A DNA stretch of 64,000 bases from a virus: positions 19,135 through 83,134 of IMG/VR virus record IMGVR_UViG_3300033153_006411, one strand, 5' to 3'. Every line of letters begins with the position of its first letter. The stretch's first letter is position 1. The notes under the pieces were generated by a model, which saw only the letters and a program-made list of their open reading frames with translations, did not search any database and was not told the origin of the DNA. Below, one piece after another: positions 8,635 through 18,396 of this stretch. A program made the translations under genes and the position numbers.

Positions 8635-9981
8635 ATGAAAACGATTCCAATAGGACCATCAATAGTGATGATGGTCGGTCCTTCTGGGGCTGGCAAGAGT
8701 ACATTGATAGAAAGGCACTTCAACTCGCGTGAAGTCATTTCTACCGATGCTCTGCGCGTGGAATTTACCGGCGACAAGCGTCGGCAAGATAAGGACGATG
8801 AGGTGCTGGCCGAGGTCAGTCGCCGTGTCGAAGCGAAAATTAATGTCGGGCAGCGCGTTGTTATCGACGCCACCCACGTGCGCGACCAAGATCGTCGCCG
8901 CTCACTCGAACTCGGACTGATGCTGGATGTCCCAATAACCTACTTGGTGGTGAACCGGTCGGTTGAATCCAAAATGCAAAAAGCAGGTTGGAGAAAGGAC
9001 ATTTACGTTAAGAAGCTCACTAGCGGAAAACTTGTTAGCCTCATCGAGGCACACGAAGATACCTTCGTAGCCAACGAACACAAAATTCTTGCCGGTGACA
9101 GTCAAGGTAAGAAAGTCACGGTTATCGATACTCGCGTGGAAGAGTTCAAAGTCGCCCGCGAACTATCACGGGAAAATCCGGTTGAACAGTTGATATCGAG
9201 TGGTTTCAATCGCGTGCGTGTCGTCGCTGACGTGCACGGAAATCTGGAATCATTTCGTAAGGCTATCGACGTACCCGAGGACACCTTCCTGTTGTTTTTG
9301 GGAGACCTATTGGACTACGATGTCCGTGGTATCCAGATTGTAGAACGTGTGTACAAAATGGTTCAAGAAGGCCGTGCTATCACTCTTCGTGGTAATCACG
9401 AACGGAAGATTGCGAACTGGGTTGTCAAGGAGCGTGGTAACGGTTTCGAAGGGAGTATCACTTCCGGCAACGACTTCACTGTTAATATGGTTAAGGCTAT
9501 GACGCCAGCGCGTCGTGCTTTGTGGGAACGAAGGTTCCTAGCTCTGGTTGACCTGTCTCCTGATTGGATACAACTGGATCGGTTTCTATTCGTTCACGGT
9601 GCAGCACACCGCTCTATTTGGGATGATACATTATTCCGTGCAGAGGAAGAATCGAAGCGTATGGCCATGGCCATGTTCGGTGAGTCCACAGGCAAGACCA
9701 TCGGCGGTTACCCTGAGCGGTTGTACAACTGGGTTGATGATATTCCCACCCGACACACCGCTGTCGTTGGGCATGCCGTACTGTCAACCGAGGAGCCATT
9801 AACCAAAACCAATGACAAGGGTGGTAAGGCTATTTTCCTTGACACTGGTTCCTCGAAGGACATAGATGACTTCGGTCGCGGTCCTGCTGTTCGTGGACAC
9901 CTGTCATGGATGGAACTGAGCATTGGGGCTTTGTCACGCAATGGCAGCTATGTGGTGTTCGATGCATTTGGTCGGGACTGA
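8635..9981 (+). CDS. Polynucleotide kinase-phosphatase (Pnkp-like)
   Basis: 448 residues with two catalytic domains. An N-terminal P-loop kinase has GPSGAGKST (15-23). A C-terminal calcineurin-like phosphatase has DVHGN (199-203), GDLLDYD (223-229), GNHE (253-256) and GHAV further on. This order matches bacterial and phage Pnkp-type RNA end-healing enzymes, which phosphorylate 5'-OH ends and remove 2',3' phosphates so ends can be ligated. The RNA ligase-like gene at 11968 is the natural partner, but its motif I is altered. Confidence 0.88.
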   Translation: MKTIPIGPSIVMMVGPSGAGKSTLIERHFNSREVISTDALRVEFTGDKRRQDKDDEVLAEVSRRVEAKINVGQRVVIDATHVRDQDRRRSLELGLMLDVPITYLVVNRSVESKMQKAGWRKDIYVKKLTSGKLVSLIEAHEDTFVANEHKILAGDSQGKKVTVIDTRVEEFKVARELSRENPVEQLISSGFNRVRVVADVHGNLESFRKAIDVPEDTFLLFLGDLLDYDVRGIQIVERVYKMVQEGRAITLRGNHERKIANWVVKERGNGFEGSITSGNDFTVNMVKAMTPARRALWERRFLALVDLSPDWIQLDRFLFVHGAAHRSIWDDTLFRAEEESKRMAMAMFGESTGKTIGGYPERLYNWVDDIPTRHTAVVGHAVLSTEEPLTKTNDKGGKAIFLDTGSSKDIDDFGRGPAVRGHLSWMELSIGALSRNGSYVVFDAFGRD

Positions 9982-10327
9982 AAAACCACACAACCAACGT
10001 CGCGTATGGTTTGCATACGCGATGTTGGTTTTAATGAACATCATCGACGTGGTGTTCACCCGCACAGCCCTCTTCGTGAACACCACTGAAGCCAATCCCG
10101 TTATGAACCACATGTACCAGAACTTCGGTATATGGGGTATAATTGCCGTGAAGATATTTTTCCTGACATTACTCGGATTCACGATTAAACACCTCCCACA
10201 ACTACATGCAGGTTACCGAACAGTATTTTATTGCGCAGTTGGAATCTACGGATTACTGGCTGCTTACCACGCATACTGGTTATTCGGAATAGACCCCCGA
10301 TGGATAAGTAATATACACTTTGGATAA
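9962..10327 (+). CDS. Small multi-span membrane protein (DUF5658-like)
   Basis: About 121 residues from the ATG at 9962, which overlaps the end of the kinase-phosphatase gene by 20 nt. Three hydrophobic segments are visible, including LVLMNIIDVVFT with the charged pair seen in DUF5658-type proteins. No enzyme motif is present. Other in-frame starts are possible, so the N-terminus is uncertain. Confidence 0.65.
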   Translation: MHLVGTEKPHNQRRVWFAYAMLVLMNIIDVVFTRTALFVNTTEANPVMNHMYQNFGIWGIIAVKIFFLTLLGFTIKHLPQLHAGYRTVFYCAVGIYGLLAAYHAYWLFGIDPRWISNIHFG

Positions 10328-10342
10328 TTGGAGAAATTAATT

Positions 10343-11968
10343 ATGCTACGTACAAAATCATCAAGTTGGTTCATTCCATTCTGCTTTGTCGGAGCGTTGA
10401 TAGGTATAATTCTCACGACCGGTCACTCTCCTGCCGCCCAACTCCGCTACGACACCAGTTCTCAACTGAATTACGGCGAACAATTCCAACGGGTACTCGA
10501 TGCAATACGTGGCAATAGCGTTAATGCCGAGGCAGTAAAATCAGAGGAAGATTTATTCAATATTGCCGTCGATGCCATTTTGGAAAAAATTGGTGATAAG
10601 CACGGAAGATATTTTTCCGCTGAAGAATACCAACGGTTACAAGGCGACCTTCGACCTGCAAATTATACCGGTGTGGGGATTCAAATTGCTCCCGGCGCAG
10701 GTGGTGCCATTATTCTCAACATATTTGACAATTCTCCATTGCATAACATGGGCGTTAGAGTAGGTGATTTAATCACCGCTGCTGGTTCTCTGGGTGAACC
10801 GATGGTTGAATACGATCCAGAAGACCTGATGGTAATCGTAACCGCAATTAAAGGACGGGCAGGGACGGATGTTATATTAAACACCAGACGTGGAACTCGG
10901 AACCTTCCGCCTATTACTGTTCCACGAATACAGACTAGAAATCAATACGTGTATATGAAACGTTCCGAGACCGGAGTTCTCACAATACGAGTGACACAGT
11001 TTTCCGGTTCAGTCATCGGTGATATCAAATCTATGCTATCAGATCGAGGGTGGTTAGGTAGAAACGACGTGCTGGATACGAGTATTATCAAAGGTGTGGT
11101 TTTGGATTTGCGGGGTAATCCCGGTGGTATATTGGGTCAAGCGGTATACGTTAGTGATTTGTTTCTCCCAAAGGACGTATCAGCAGTTCGCGTCATCGAG
11201 CGCCCCGAAGTTGAAGGCGGACCGGCTATGGCGTATAATTACCTAACTGCTGACGAAAGAATGTTCCCTGTTGATATTCCACGAGTAATATTGATAAACG
11301 GCGGTTCGGCGTCTGCATCGGAAATCGTTGCCGGAGCAGTACAAACACATGCCGAAGGTCTCATCATGGGTATTAAATCCTACGGTAAAGGTTCGGTGCA
11401 AACTGTCATTGATTTGCCCGGAGGAACCGGCATTAAAACCACCTCGGCTATCTACTTTGCGGGTGGCACCATGGAAATCGATGGTATCGGAGTAATGCCT
11501 GATGCTGTAGTTCTTCAACCCGACCCTATCGGACTGAGTGCCGACGACAAGAGTTTCAATGGTCACCTTATAAAGATTTCAATGGACCCCGAAATGGATC
11601 ACCAATTGAATGTGGCTCATACTTACATCAATGCATTTATCAGTGGTGAGCATGTATTGGACGTACCGGAATCACGACAGGCTGCGGAAAACAAAGCACA
11701 CGGTGCTGAAACCAAACTCATAAACATTTGCGACCAACGGGGACTTCGGGGTTGTCCACCAGTGGATATCACATTATTCGAAAACATTGATCACGGTTCG
11801 TTTTTATCAGATACGGATGCTGCGGGTTGGATGTGTTACCCAGACGAAGGAGAAACCGAGTGGGACGACATGTCATTTCTGGATGGCTACGGCATAAGTG
11901 ATTTATTCAGCCTTTCTTTATCGGGCCAAATGTGTCCAAATGACGAAATAACATTTACGTTGGAATAA
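10343..11968 (+). CDS. C-terminal processing (tail-specific) protease, S41 family
   Basis: 541 residues. An N-terminal hydrophobic anchor (residues 10-30) is followed by a PDZ domain (GVGIQIAP... GVRVGDLITAAG), then the S41 core with DLRGNPGG and the dyad Ser in NGGSASASE (near 322) and Lys in YGKGS (349). Bacterial CtpA/Prc enzymes cut tagged or periplasmic proteins; the anchor suggests this one acts outside the cytoplasm. The ATG at 10343 follows TGGAGAA. Its stop overlaps the RNA ligase-like start (TAATG). Such proteases are uncommon in phages. Confidence 0.88.
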   Translation: MLRTKSSSWFIPFCFVGALIGIILTTGHSPAAQLRYDTSSQLNYGEQFQRVLDAIRGNSVNAEAVKSEEDLFNIAVDAILEKIGDKHGRYFSAEEYQRLQGDLRPANYTGVGIQIAPGAGGAIILNIFDNSPLHNMGVRVGDLITAAGSLGEPMVEYDPEDLMVIVTAIKGRAGTDVILNTRRGTRNLPPITVPRIQTRNQYVYMKRSETGVLTIRVTQFSGSVIGDIKSMLSDRGWLGRNDVLDTSIIKGVVLDLRGNPGGILGQAVYVSDLFLPKDVSAVRVIERPEVEGGPAMAYNYLTADERMFPVDIPRVILINGGSASASEIVAGAVQTHAEGLIMGIKSYGKGSVQTVIDLPGGTGIKTTSAIYFAGGTMEIDGIGVMPDAVVLQPDPIGLSADDKSFNGHLIKISMDPEMDHQLNVAHTYINAFISGEHVLDVPESRQAAENKAHGAETKLINICDQRGLRGCPPVDITLFENIDHGSFLSDTDAAGWMCYPDEGETEWDDMSFLDGYGISDLFSLSLSGQMCPNDEITFTLE

Positions 11969-12702
11969 TGTCGAAGTTCCCAACAATCAAGACAATCGAC
12001 GACGTACTGCCGTTCGTCAAGCATCACGAAGAGTTCACCGTGACTGAACATCAATGGGGTATATCAATTGATTACCAGACACCAGATGTAACCACGTTCA
12101 ATACCCCACAGGCGAGAGAATGTCGCGGCATAAAATTCCGCTTGGACGGTAGTCTTCTAGCTCGCCCTTATCACAAGTTCTTCAATATCGGTGGTTCGCG
12201 AATGCGCACTGAAGCATTGATTGCGTCAGGGCGCTTCGACAACAAACACACTATCCTCTATATGCCGCATGGCTCGATGATTCACCCAATCGTTCATAAT
12301 GACACGGTGTTCTTTTGCACCCGCTCGGGGATCACTGACGTAGCTGAGCAAGCACTCAGGTTTGTCACGCCTGTCCACGACTCACAGAACGCCGGACCGT
12401 GGTGTACGGATTTCTGCTATGATTTGGCAAAATCAAATCTCACAGCAATTTTTGAATGGTGCCCCCAAGTTGAACCCGTTCAAAAATATCCAGCAAACAG
12501 GCTAGTACTGACCGCTATCCGTACAAATCAAACTGGGGAATACCTCAGCTATGACAGCATGCGAGCACTAGCCGGTTCGTACTATATTCCTATGATCGGT
12601 TCCTTCGATGGCGACTGGACAGACGTTGCGAAAAATGAAAGTTATGTCATTCGGTGGAATGATGGTATGATGGGTAAACTCAGAAATAATCGCGGAAAAT
12701 GA
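11968..12702 (+). CDS. RNA ligase 1-like protein with substituted catalytic lysine
   Basis: 244 residues. The upstream signature ECRGIKF..LLARPYHKFFN and later motifs (IFEW, then YVIRWNDG..GKLR) match T4 Rnl1-type ligases. Motif I, normally KxDGS with the AMP-accepting lysine, reads M99-P-H101-G-S here, so both the Lys and the Asp are missing. T4 Rnl1 uses Lys99. Read literally, it cannot form the ligase-AMP intermediate. It may be a binding or sensor protein, or the ligase step may be supplied elsewhere. It lacks a separate C-terminal specificity domain. Confidence 0.75.
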   Translation: MSKFPTIKTIDDVLPFVKHHEEFTVTEHQWGISIDYQTPDVTTFNTPQARECRGIKFRLDGSLLARPYHKFFNIGGSRMRTEALIASGRFDNKHTILYMPHGSMIHPIVHNDTVFFCTRSGITDVAEQALRFVTPVHDSQNAGPWCTDFCYDLAKSNLTAIFEWCPQVEPVQKYPANRLVLTAIRTNQTGEYLSYDSMRALAGSYYIPMIGSFDGDWTDVAKNESYVIRWNDGMMGKLRNNRGK

Positions 12703-12703
12703 T

Positions 12704-12952
12704 ATGGATTTAAGCAATTACGGAGAAGATATTTTGACTGCTGATGGGTTGGACGATGCCATAATCGGTGTCGGTACCCGATGTGGTCAACCACCCATTG
12801 CAGTGTACGATGTATCGAAGGTGCTTGACATTCTCGTGGATCGCGACGGCATGACATATGAAGAAGCTGAAGAATACTTCGGTTTCAATATCGAAGGAGC
12901 GTGGGTCGGGGGACAAACCCCAATCTGGCTTCGCGTACCAGAGCAAGACTAA
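12704..12952 (+). CDS. Conserved small phage protein
   Basis: 82 residues, acidic. The pattern DGLDDAIIGVG, then DRDGMTYEEAEEYFGFN and GAWVGGQTPI resembles a small protein family common in tailed phages; its role is not known to me. It starts 1 nt after the RNA ligase-like gene. Confidence 0.75.
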   Translation: MDLSNYGEDILTADGLDDAIIGVGTRCGQPPIAVYDVSKVLDILVDRDGMTYEEAEEYFGFNIEGAWVGGQTPIWLRVPEQD

Positions 12953-12969
12953 CTCACTAGGAGAAAGAA

Positions 12970-13161
12970 ATGAACTACGACGACCACGAAGATTTTAACA
13001 AGCATAGATTACCACATGAAGCAACGAAAGAATTCGCGAATGCTCGTGCCGCAGTGTACGACAACGCCAATGCAGTTTTTGCTGGCGGCACCCGAGATGG
13101 TATTGCTGCCCTCGTATTGGGTGGTACACTTTATCTAATAGCTAGTGCCTTACTTCTGTAA
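12970..13161 (+). CDS. Small single-span membrane protein
   Basis: 63 residues. An acidic, polar N-terminal half is followed by one C-terminal transmembrane segment (IAALVLGGTLYLIASALLL). An AGGAGAAAG site precedes the ATG. Its stop overlaps the next start (TAATG). Confidence 0.65.
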   Translation: MNYDDHEDFNKHRLPHEATKEFANARAAVYDNANAVFAGGTRDGIAALVLGGTLYLIASALLL

Positions 13162-13529
13162 TGAATACTGATATATTGATGACATCCATATGCATCGTTT
13201 TGGCTATGGTGGCGATATATGTGATCCTCATCAGGAAGCATGCATCCAAAGATGAACGTGCCCGCGTCGAACGAACGTTGTATGCATCAGCCGGTGAAAT
13301 TGTTACGTGCCTGAACGGACATGAGATATGTGAGTTGGCTAAGGATATTTTTGTAGCTGACTTAATCAGTGTTAGTCAGTTCAAAAACTGGCGTCACCAA
13401 CCACAGCCACAGCCGCATGATCCAATAACACCGTGTATGGTATGTAGAGCGCCCTATGTTAACTCAACTACAGCGTATGGTGGAACACAGTTGCACATCG
13501 ATGGCGAGTGGAGAACCACCCGCTCTTAA
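13161..13529 (+). CDS. Membrane-anchored protein with cysteine pairs
   Basis: 122 residues. An N-terminal transmembrane helix (residues 5-25) is followed by a cytoplasmic domain with CLNGHEIC and CMVC. Four cysteines in this spacing could bind zinc. The last 4 nt overlap the end of the convergent LamG-like gene. No family recognised. Confidence 0.6.
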   Translation: MNTDILMTSICIVLAMVAIYVILIRKHASKDERARVERTLYASAGEIVTCLNGHEICELAKDIFVADLISVSQFKNWRHQPQPQPHDPITPCMVCRAPYVNSTTAYGGTQLHIDGEWRTTRS

Positions 13530-14398
13530 AGTCCTGCGTTGTAATGTGCAAGGATTCGGGCATCGGGTAGCATGTAGTTGTAGATAGCTATGTTATCGTA
13601 CTGGCCATCCGTCCGCGAAAAACTATCAAACGATGTATAACCAACTCTGAAAAATGTTTGGTTACCACCCCCATTATAACCAGTGGCGTAACCCACAGTA
13701 TCATATTCTACCCCATCGATCCAGAATGTAATCGTTTTCGCTAATCCGTTCCGTGTGGTAACAATATGATGAACGGTGTTGAGTGATAACTGCGCCGTCG
13801 CCGATGTCGTGACTATTGGCGAGCGAACATTGATTTCGTGATAGGCTCCGAGATGACCGGTGGAATTCACCGTTAAACTCCATAAGGCATTGTATTGAGC
13901 CTGTGGTAGGTTCGTCTGTGTACCACAGTGCACTATATGGTTCCGATCATTCAATGCACCACTTCCGCCACTAAAAGTATCCAACTTAACCCAACATTCA
14001 ATGCTCATGTAGCTTATTAACTGCAAGAGATTTTGACCAGTCTGAATCAGGTGCCCTCCATTGTAGGTGGTGGGTGGGACGATATCTGCATTTGCTCCGG
14101 GAAAATCATATACTCCTCCCCCATCATTGACCAATCCGGGGAGGCCGTTAGGACCAGCACCGGGAAGAAGAGGTGGTGAAGGATTACCAGAAGTGAGCCG
14201 TGCATCAAATCCTGTACTCCGCTCGTGACCGGTCACTTGAGCTATGAATGCATTAGGTCCAGAATCAGTCGTAAATGTACCGCCAATGCCCCACGCATCG
14301 TTCAATTCGTAAAAGACGACAGGATTATCAGCAAGCACCTCGTCAGAAGCCGAGATCGTAGGCTGATTGACCATATGCGCTGTGATGCCCGCGTGCAT
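13526..14398 (-). CDS. LamG/concanavalin-like virion protein
   Basis: About 290 residues. The C-terminal two thirds fit a LamG-like jelly-roll: SIECWVKLD, then TVHHIVTTRNG, ITFWIDGVEY, and YDNIAIYN at the end. These folds bind sugars and are frequent in tail-fibre tips and adhesins. The start overlaps the stop of the tail-fibre gene (TAATG), so it is translated with it. It is likely part of the receptor-binding apparatus. Confidence 0.75.
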   Translation of the reverse strand: MHAGITAHMVNQPTISASDEVLADNPVVFYELNDAWGIGGTFTTDSGPNAFIAQVTGHERSTGFDARLTSGNPSPPLLPGAGPNGLPGLVNDGGGVYDFPGANADIVPPTTYNGGHLIQTGQNLLQLISYMSIECWVKLDTFSGGSGALNDRNHIVHCGTQTNLPQAQYNALWSLTVNSTGHLGAYHEINVRSPIVTTSATAQLSLNTVHHIVTTRNGLAKTITFWIDGVEYDTVGYATGYNGGGNQTFFRVGYTSFDSFSRTDGQYDNIAIYNYMLPDARILAHYNAGL

Positions 14399-16302
14399 TA
14401 TACAGGCACCAAGTTGCCGAACAATGTCCAAGTAGTGGTGGTCACTTTAAGAGCCGTTGCTACTGCATATTGCCCGTTCAATACTAGAGTTAAGTTTGCA
14501 TTAACATTTAGCGTATCGGTGTCTATTGCTACCGTTGTTGCTCCCGCTCCCAGTTGTTGAAAATGGATTTCTGTTCCTATAGGATATGCAACAGAAGCAT
14601 TGGATGGAAGTGTCACTGTGTTTGCACCTGCATTGTCCATTGTAACCATTTTACCAGAGTGTCCCAATGTAAACGCACCGGGTCCATATGACACTCCTGT
14701 TTGTATTTCGAATTCAAGTTTTGCGTCTATACCACCATTCACAACTAGCGTAGACCCATCCCATGTGAAGTTCGGGTCACCTTCGAGTGTTCCGTCACCG
14801 GTCCATACACCGATCTGATTATTAACAGGGGTGCCTACCTTTATTACATCACCAGCACCCGCTACAGTCTGCCATGTTGCAGTGGTTGCACTAGTGGCTA
14901 CTAGAGTCTGTCCAATTGTTGGGGGTATTGCGGCGTCTACATTTACGTCTGCACCAGTAGTGGCTAGGTCGGAAGCTGCACCGACATCCTGCCATGTTGC
15001 AGTGGTTGCACTAGTGGCTATTAGAAACTGTCCGATTGTTGGGGGTGCGGCGAGGTCTATGTTTACGTCTGCACCACTCGTGGCTAGGTCGGAAGCCGCA
15101 GCGCCACTAGCTGTGAGATCGATACCATTCCAAGTAATAGTACCGCCATCGTTATATAATTTGTCTGTTGTAACAGTTGGGGCTGTTTGGGAAGGAATAA
15201 CAATAGCACCGGAAGAACCACCACCAGCACCAGCGCCCGGGGTTAGTGTCACGTTACCACCAGCCGCTATTCCGAGTGCATCACCAGCAGTCACGTTAAC
15301 GTCACCACCGACACCACTCAATTGCGGTAGACCGCCGAGGATGTTAACGTCACCACCACCACCAGTACCAGTACCACCAGCACCACCGATAACAGACGCA
15401 GCACCACCAGCACCGTTGGAAGTATCACCTTCACCACCGGTTATGGAGATCGCACCACCAGTATTTGCGGCACCAACGCCAGCACCGGCAGTCAATGAAA
15501 TTGGGGCACCGTCGGCGGCAACAGAAGCACCGGGGTTGATTATTACTTCACCACCAATACCTGTTGTGGAGTCACCACCAGTAATCGCAACTGCACCACC
15601 AGCGGCGGCAGTACCAACACCACCTGTAATGGATACGCTACCACCAACATTACCAGTACCAGAATCACCAGCACCGATGGACACAAGTCCACCCAGTCCG
15701 ATTGCAGCATCACCAGCAGCAAGAACAACACTACCACCAATACCAGCAGCAGCACCACCAGCACCAGCAGTCAAGCCGATATCACCGCCGTTACCATTGG
15801 TACCACCATCACCGGTTACGAAGTTCATAGTACCACCAGCGGCGGCTATGTTGCCGTCACCAGTTGTGACCGTGAACCCGACACCAGTATTACCGGCATT
15901 GCCAGTAGGGGTTTCGATATCGAATCCCGCAGTGGACCAATTGAGAACAGAAGCGGGCACAACATAGGTGCCAGAGTTATCACCCATGGTGAATGCGATA
16001 ATGTTATCATCGACACCCGTGAAGTTTTCGACATAAATTTGGGTGTTGAGATCGGCGTCTTCTAGTTTGGACAGTACGACACCACTAACACCAGCTAGGA
16101 TAGCCCAACCACCACTGTATATTTCGAAGTCACCAAAGTCAGTGTTGTACCGCATCATGCCATTGGTTGGTGAGGCAGGGCGTTGAGCCGTGCCACCAAC
16201 TGGGATGGTCATCGAGGTAGTCCCGGGCAATTCAACGAGAGTTTCACCCGAGGCTGCAATAGTAGGCCAGAGTGTATCTCTCCAGTGGTTTTCTTGTGTC
16301 AT
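14398..16302 (-). CDS. Glycine-rich tail-fibre protein (paralogue B)
   Basis: 634 residues. An N-terminal domain (residues 1-125) is nearly shared with the next fibre gene. It is followed by a long Gly/Ala-rich repetitive shaft with units such as GGAISITGG and GGDVNILGG, then a distal domain containing two near-identical ~40-residue blocks (ATWQDVGAASDLAT / ATWQTVAGAGDVIK). The end resembles structural tip modules. It is repetitive at DNA level, so the many open frames on the plus strand here are shadows. Transcription probably starts at the GTAAATA element at 16327. Confidence 0.85.
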   Translation of the reverse strand: MTQENHWRDTLWPTIAASGETLVELPGTTSMTIPVGGTAQRPASPTNGMMRYNTDFGDFEIYSGGWAILAGVSGVVLSKLEDADLNTQIYVENFTGVDDNIIAFTMGDNSGTYVVPASVLNWSTAGFDIETPTGNAGNTGVGFTVTTGDGNIAAAGGTMNFVTGDGGTNGNGGDIGLTAGAGGAAAGIGGSVVLAAGDAAIGLGGLVSIGAGDSGTGNVGGSVSITGGVGTAAAGGAVAITGGDSTTGIGGEVIINPGASVAADGAPISLTAGAGVGAANTGGAISITGGEGDTSNGAGGAASVIGGAGGTGTGGGGDVNILGGLPQLSGVGGDVNVTAGDALGIAAGGNVTLTPGAGAGGGSSGAIVIPSQTAPTVTTDKLYNDGGTITWNGIDLTASGAAASDLATSGADVNIDLAAPPTIGQFLIATSATTATWQDVGAASDLATTGADVNVDAAIPPTIGQTLVATSATTATWQTVAGAGDVIKVGTPVNNQIGVWTGDGTLEGDPNFTWDGSTLVVNGGIDAKLEFEIQTGVSYGPGAFTLGHSGKMVTMDNAGANTVTLPSNASVAYPIGTEIHFQQLGAGATTVAIDTDTLNVNANLTLVLNGQYAVATALKVTTTTWTLFGNLVPV

Positions 16303-16326
16303 GATTCATTCCTGTCAATGCTGTAG

Positions 16327-16333
16327 TATTTAC
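16327..16333 (-). promoter_or_regulatory. GTAAATA putative late promoter element
   Basis: GTAAATA on the minus strand, 24 nt before the tail-fibre start at 16302. The leader that follows (with TTGACAGGAA just before the ATG) closely matches the leader of the paralogous fibre gene at 18396, so the promoter region was duplicated with the gene. Confidence 0.6.
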
Positions 16334-16356
16334 TCATACTTAACACGTTAGCAAGA

Positions 16357-18396
16357 TTAGGCATTTGCCAGAATACCAAAACAAACACGAGCCAATGTAG
16401 AACCCGTATCAGGGGTGGTGTATGTCATTATGAGTTCATCACCTGCGCTAAGGACTAGTGGACCGAGAGCCGCCACGACACCAGTAAGTGATCCGATGGC
16501 GAATGTTATCGTTCCTATTGACGTACCGGGAGCAGTACCACCGGGTGATGCAACATGGAGATCGAATGTCGCCGGAGAAACCGAGGCCGTTGTCAGGGCA
16601 TCACAATAAGCAAAATGTCCACCGGTTCCCAAAGTAATAGTTCGTGGAATCGCCCAACGATGCACGTTTAGACCGGGAGTGGCAGCTACGAGCGAACTTC
16701 CCAAATATGCATTCAGATCATATGGGTGTAGTGCGGCAGCAATTTCGGTATCAACATAATTCATGGTGGCAGCGTCTTGCGCTATTACGGGATCAAGTAC
16801 GTTACCGATTGCAAAGGCACCAGCGTTGATAGCACCAGTCATGGTACCACCAGCCAGTGCTAGGAATGGACCAATAGCAGCAATTCCATCATCAACGTAT
16901 TTCTTGTTCGGCATATCATTATTAGCCAGAACCAGAGCTTCGTAAGATGCCGTTGATGTGGACAATGTACCATCGTCCTCAACCGTGAATCGTGTTGCAC
17001 CACCAGTAGCCATGTTGATAGCACCATGAGGGCTACCTGTACCAGCCGTCAGAGTGATATCGCCAGCAGGAACACCAGTAGCATTGGCAGTAGATATATT
17101 GAAGGCACCAGAGCCACCAGCACCAGAACCAGTGATCGCACTGATATCACCACCAAATTCTCCACCGCCACCACCGCCGTCACCTGCGATAATAGCCAAA
17201 TCACCACCATCACCAGACCCACTACCAGCACCGGATGTAATGGTTAAGGCACCACCAACATCACCATTACCACCAGCACCAGCATTCAAAAGCAATGCAC
17301 CACCTACGCCGGATGTTGTGCCACCGGCACCAGCGGTTACATCGATAGCACCACCAGCGGCTATGCCAAGTGAATCACCAGCAGTAATGTTAACATCACC
17401 ACCAACACCACTCAGTTGCGGCACGCCACCGAGGATGTTAACATCACCACCATCACCAGTACCAGTACCACCAGCACCACCACTAATAGAGACAGTACCA
17501 CCAGTACCAGCCGAAGCATCACCTTCACCACCGGTTACGGAAATTGCACCACCAGAGTTTGCCGCACCAACACCAGCACCCGCGACTAAGCTAATAGGAG
17601 CACCATCCGCAGCAACCGATGCCCCGGTAATAATATTGATCTCGCCGCCAATCCCTGATGTGGAAGCACCACCAATTAAGTTTATAGCCCCACCAGTATT
17701 TGTGGCACCAAGACCAGCCGTAATCGTTACATCACTACCGGGGTTGCCACCGCCAGAATCACCAGCCGAGATAAAAACAGGTCCACCAATACCAGCGGTA
17801 CCATTACCAGCAGCAAACAGTAGACTACCACCGTTACCGAAGGAAGCACCACCTGCACCAGCGATTATATTAATAGGACCACCAGTAGTGTTAGTTCCGC
17901 CACCACCAGTTGTGATATTGATAGCACCACCAGCGAAGGCTGCATCACCTGCACCAGTTGTTACCGTGAATCCGACACCAGCGTTCGAGGAAGCACCGGA
18001 GGGGGTTGTGATTCCGAATCCACTCGTTGACCAGTTAAGTACCGAAGCAGGCATGGTATAGGTGCCAGAATTATCACCCATTGTGAATGCGATAATGTTA
18101 TCATCGACACCCGTGAAATTTTCAACGTAGATTTCGGTGTTGAGGTCGCCGTCTTCTAGTTTGGACAGGGTAACACCAGCAAGAGTAGCCAAGATAGCCC
18201 ATACACCATTATACGCTTCAAAGTCGCCGAGGTCGGTGTTGAACCGCATCATGCCGTTGGCTGGTGAAGCAGGGCGTTCAGACGTGTCGCCGACTGGGAT
18301 AAGTGTAGCAGTGGTTCCGGGCAAATCTACGAGGGTTTCACCCGACGCGTAAATGGTAGGCCAGAGTGTATCTTTCCAATGGTCTTGTTGTGTCAT
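16357..18396 (-). CDS. Glycine-rich tail-fibre protein (paralogue A)
   Basis: 679 residues. The N-terminal ~125 residues (MTQQDHWKDTLWPTI...) match paralogue B closely, as does the shaft segment around GGDVNILGGVPQLSGVGG. The C-terminal ~250 residues differ: a linker with KKYVDDGIAAIGP and a beta-rich tip ending VCFGILANA. Conserved base and shaft with unlike tips is the usual pattern of receptor-binding diversification. Confidence 0.85.
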   Translation of the reverse strand: MTQQDHWKDTLWPTIYASGETLVDLPGTTATLIPVGDTSERPASPANGMMRFNTDLGDFEAYNGVWAILATLAGVTLSKLEDGDLNTEIYVENFTGVDDNIIAFTMGDNSGTYTMPASVLNWSTSGFGITTPSGASSNAGVGFTVTTGAGDAAFAGGAINITTGGGGTNTTGGPINIIAGAGGASFGNGGSLLFAAGNGTAGIGGPVFISAGDSGGGNPGSDVTITAGLGATNTGGAINLIGGASTSGIGGEINIITGASVAADGAPISLVAGAGVGAANSGGAISVTGGEGDASAGTGGTVSISGGAGGTGTGDGGDVNILGGVPQLSGVGGDVNITAGDSLGIAAGGAIDVTAGAGGTTSGVGGALLLNAGAGGNGDVGGALTITSGAGSGSGDGGDLAIIAGDGGGGGGEFGGDISAITGSGAGGSGAFNISTANATGVPAGDITLTAGTGSPHGAINMATGGATRFTVEDDGTLSTSTASYEALVLANNDMPNKKYVDDGIAAIGPFLALAGGTMTGAINAGAFAIGNVLDPVIAQDAATMNYVDTEIAAALHPYDLNAYLGSSLVAATPGLNVHRWAIPRTITLGTGGHFAYCDALTTASVSPATFDLHVASPGGTAPGTSIGTITFAIGSLTGVVAALGPLVLSAGDELIMTYTTPDTGSTLARVCFGILANA

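Noticed and set aside
14831-18061. Long plus-strand open frames rich in Pro/Ala/Ser
   Set aside because: These are antisense shadows of the Gly/Ala-rich fibre shafts; no ribosome sites or sensible start, and composition is explained by the repeat.
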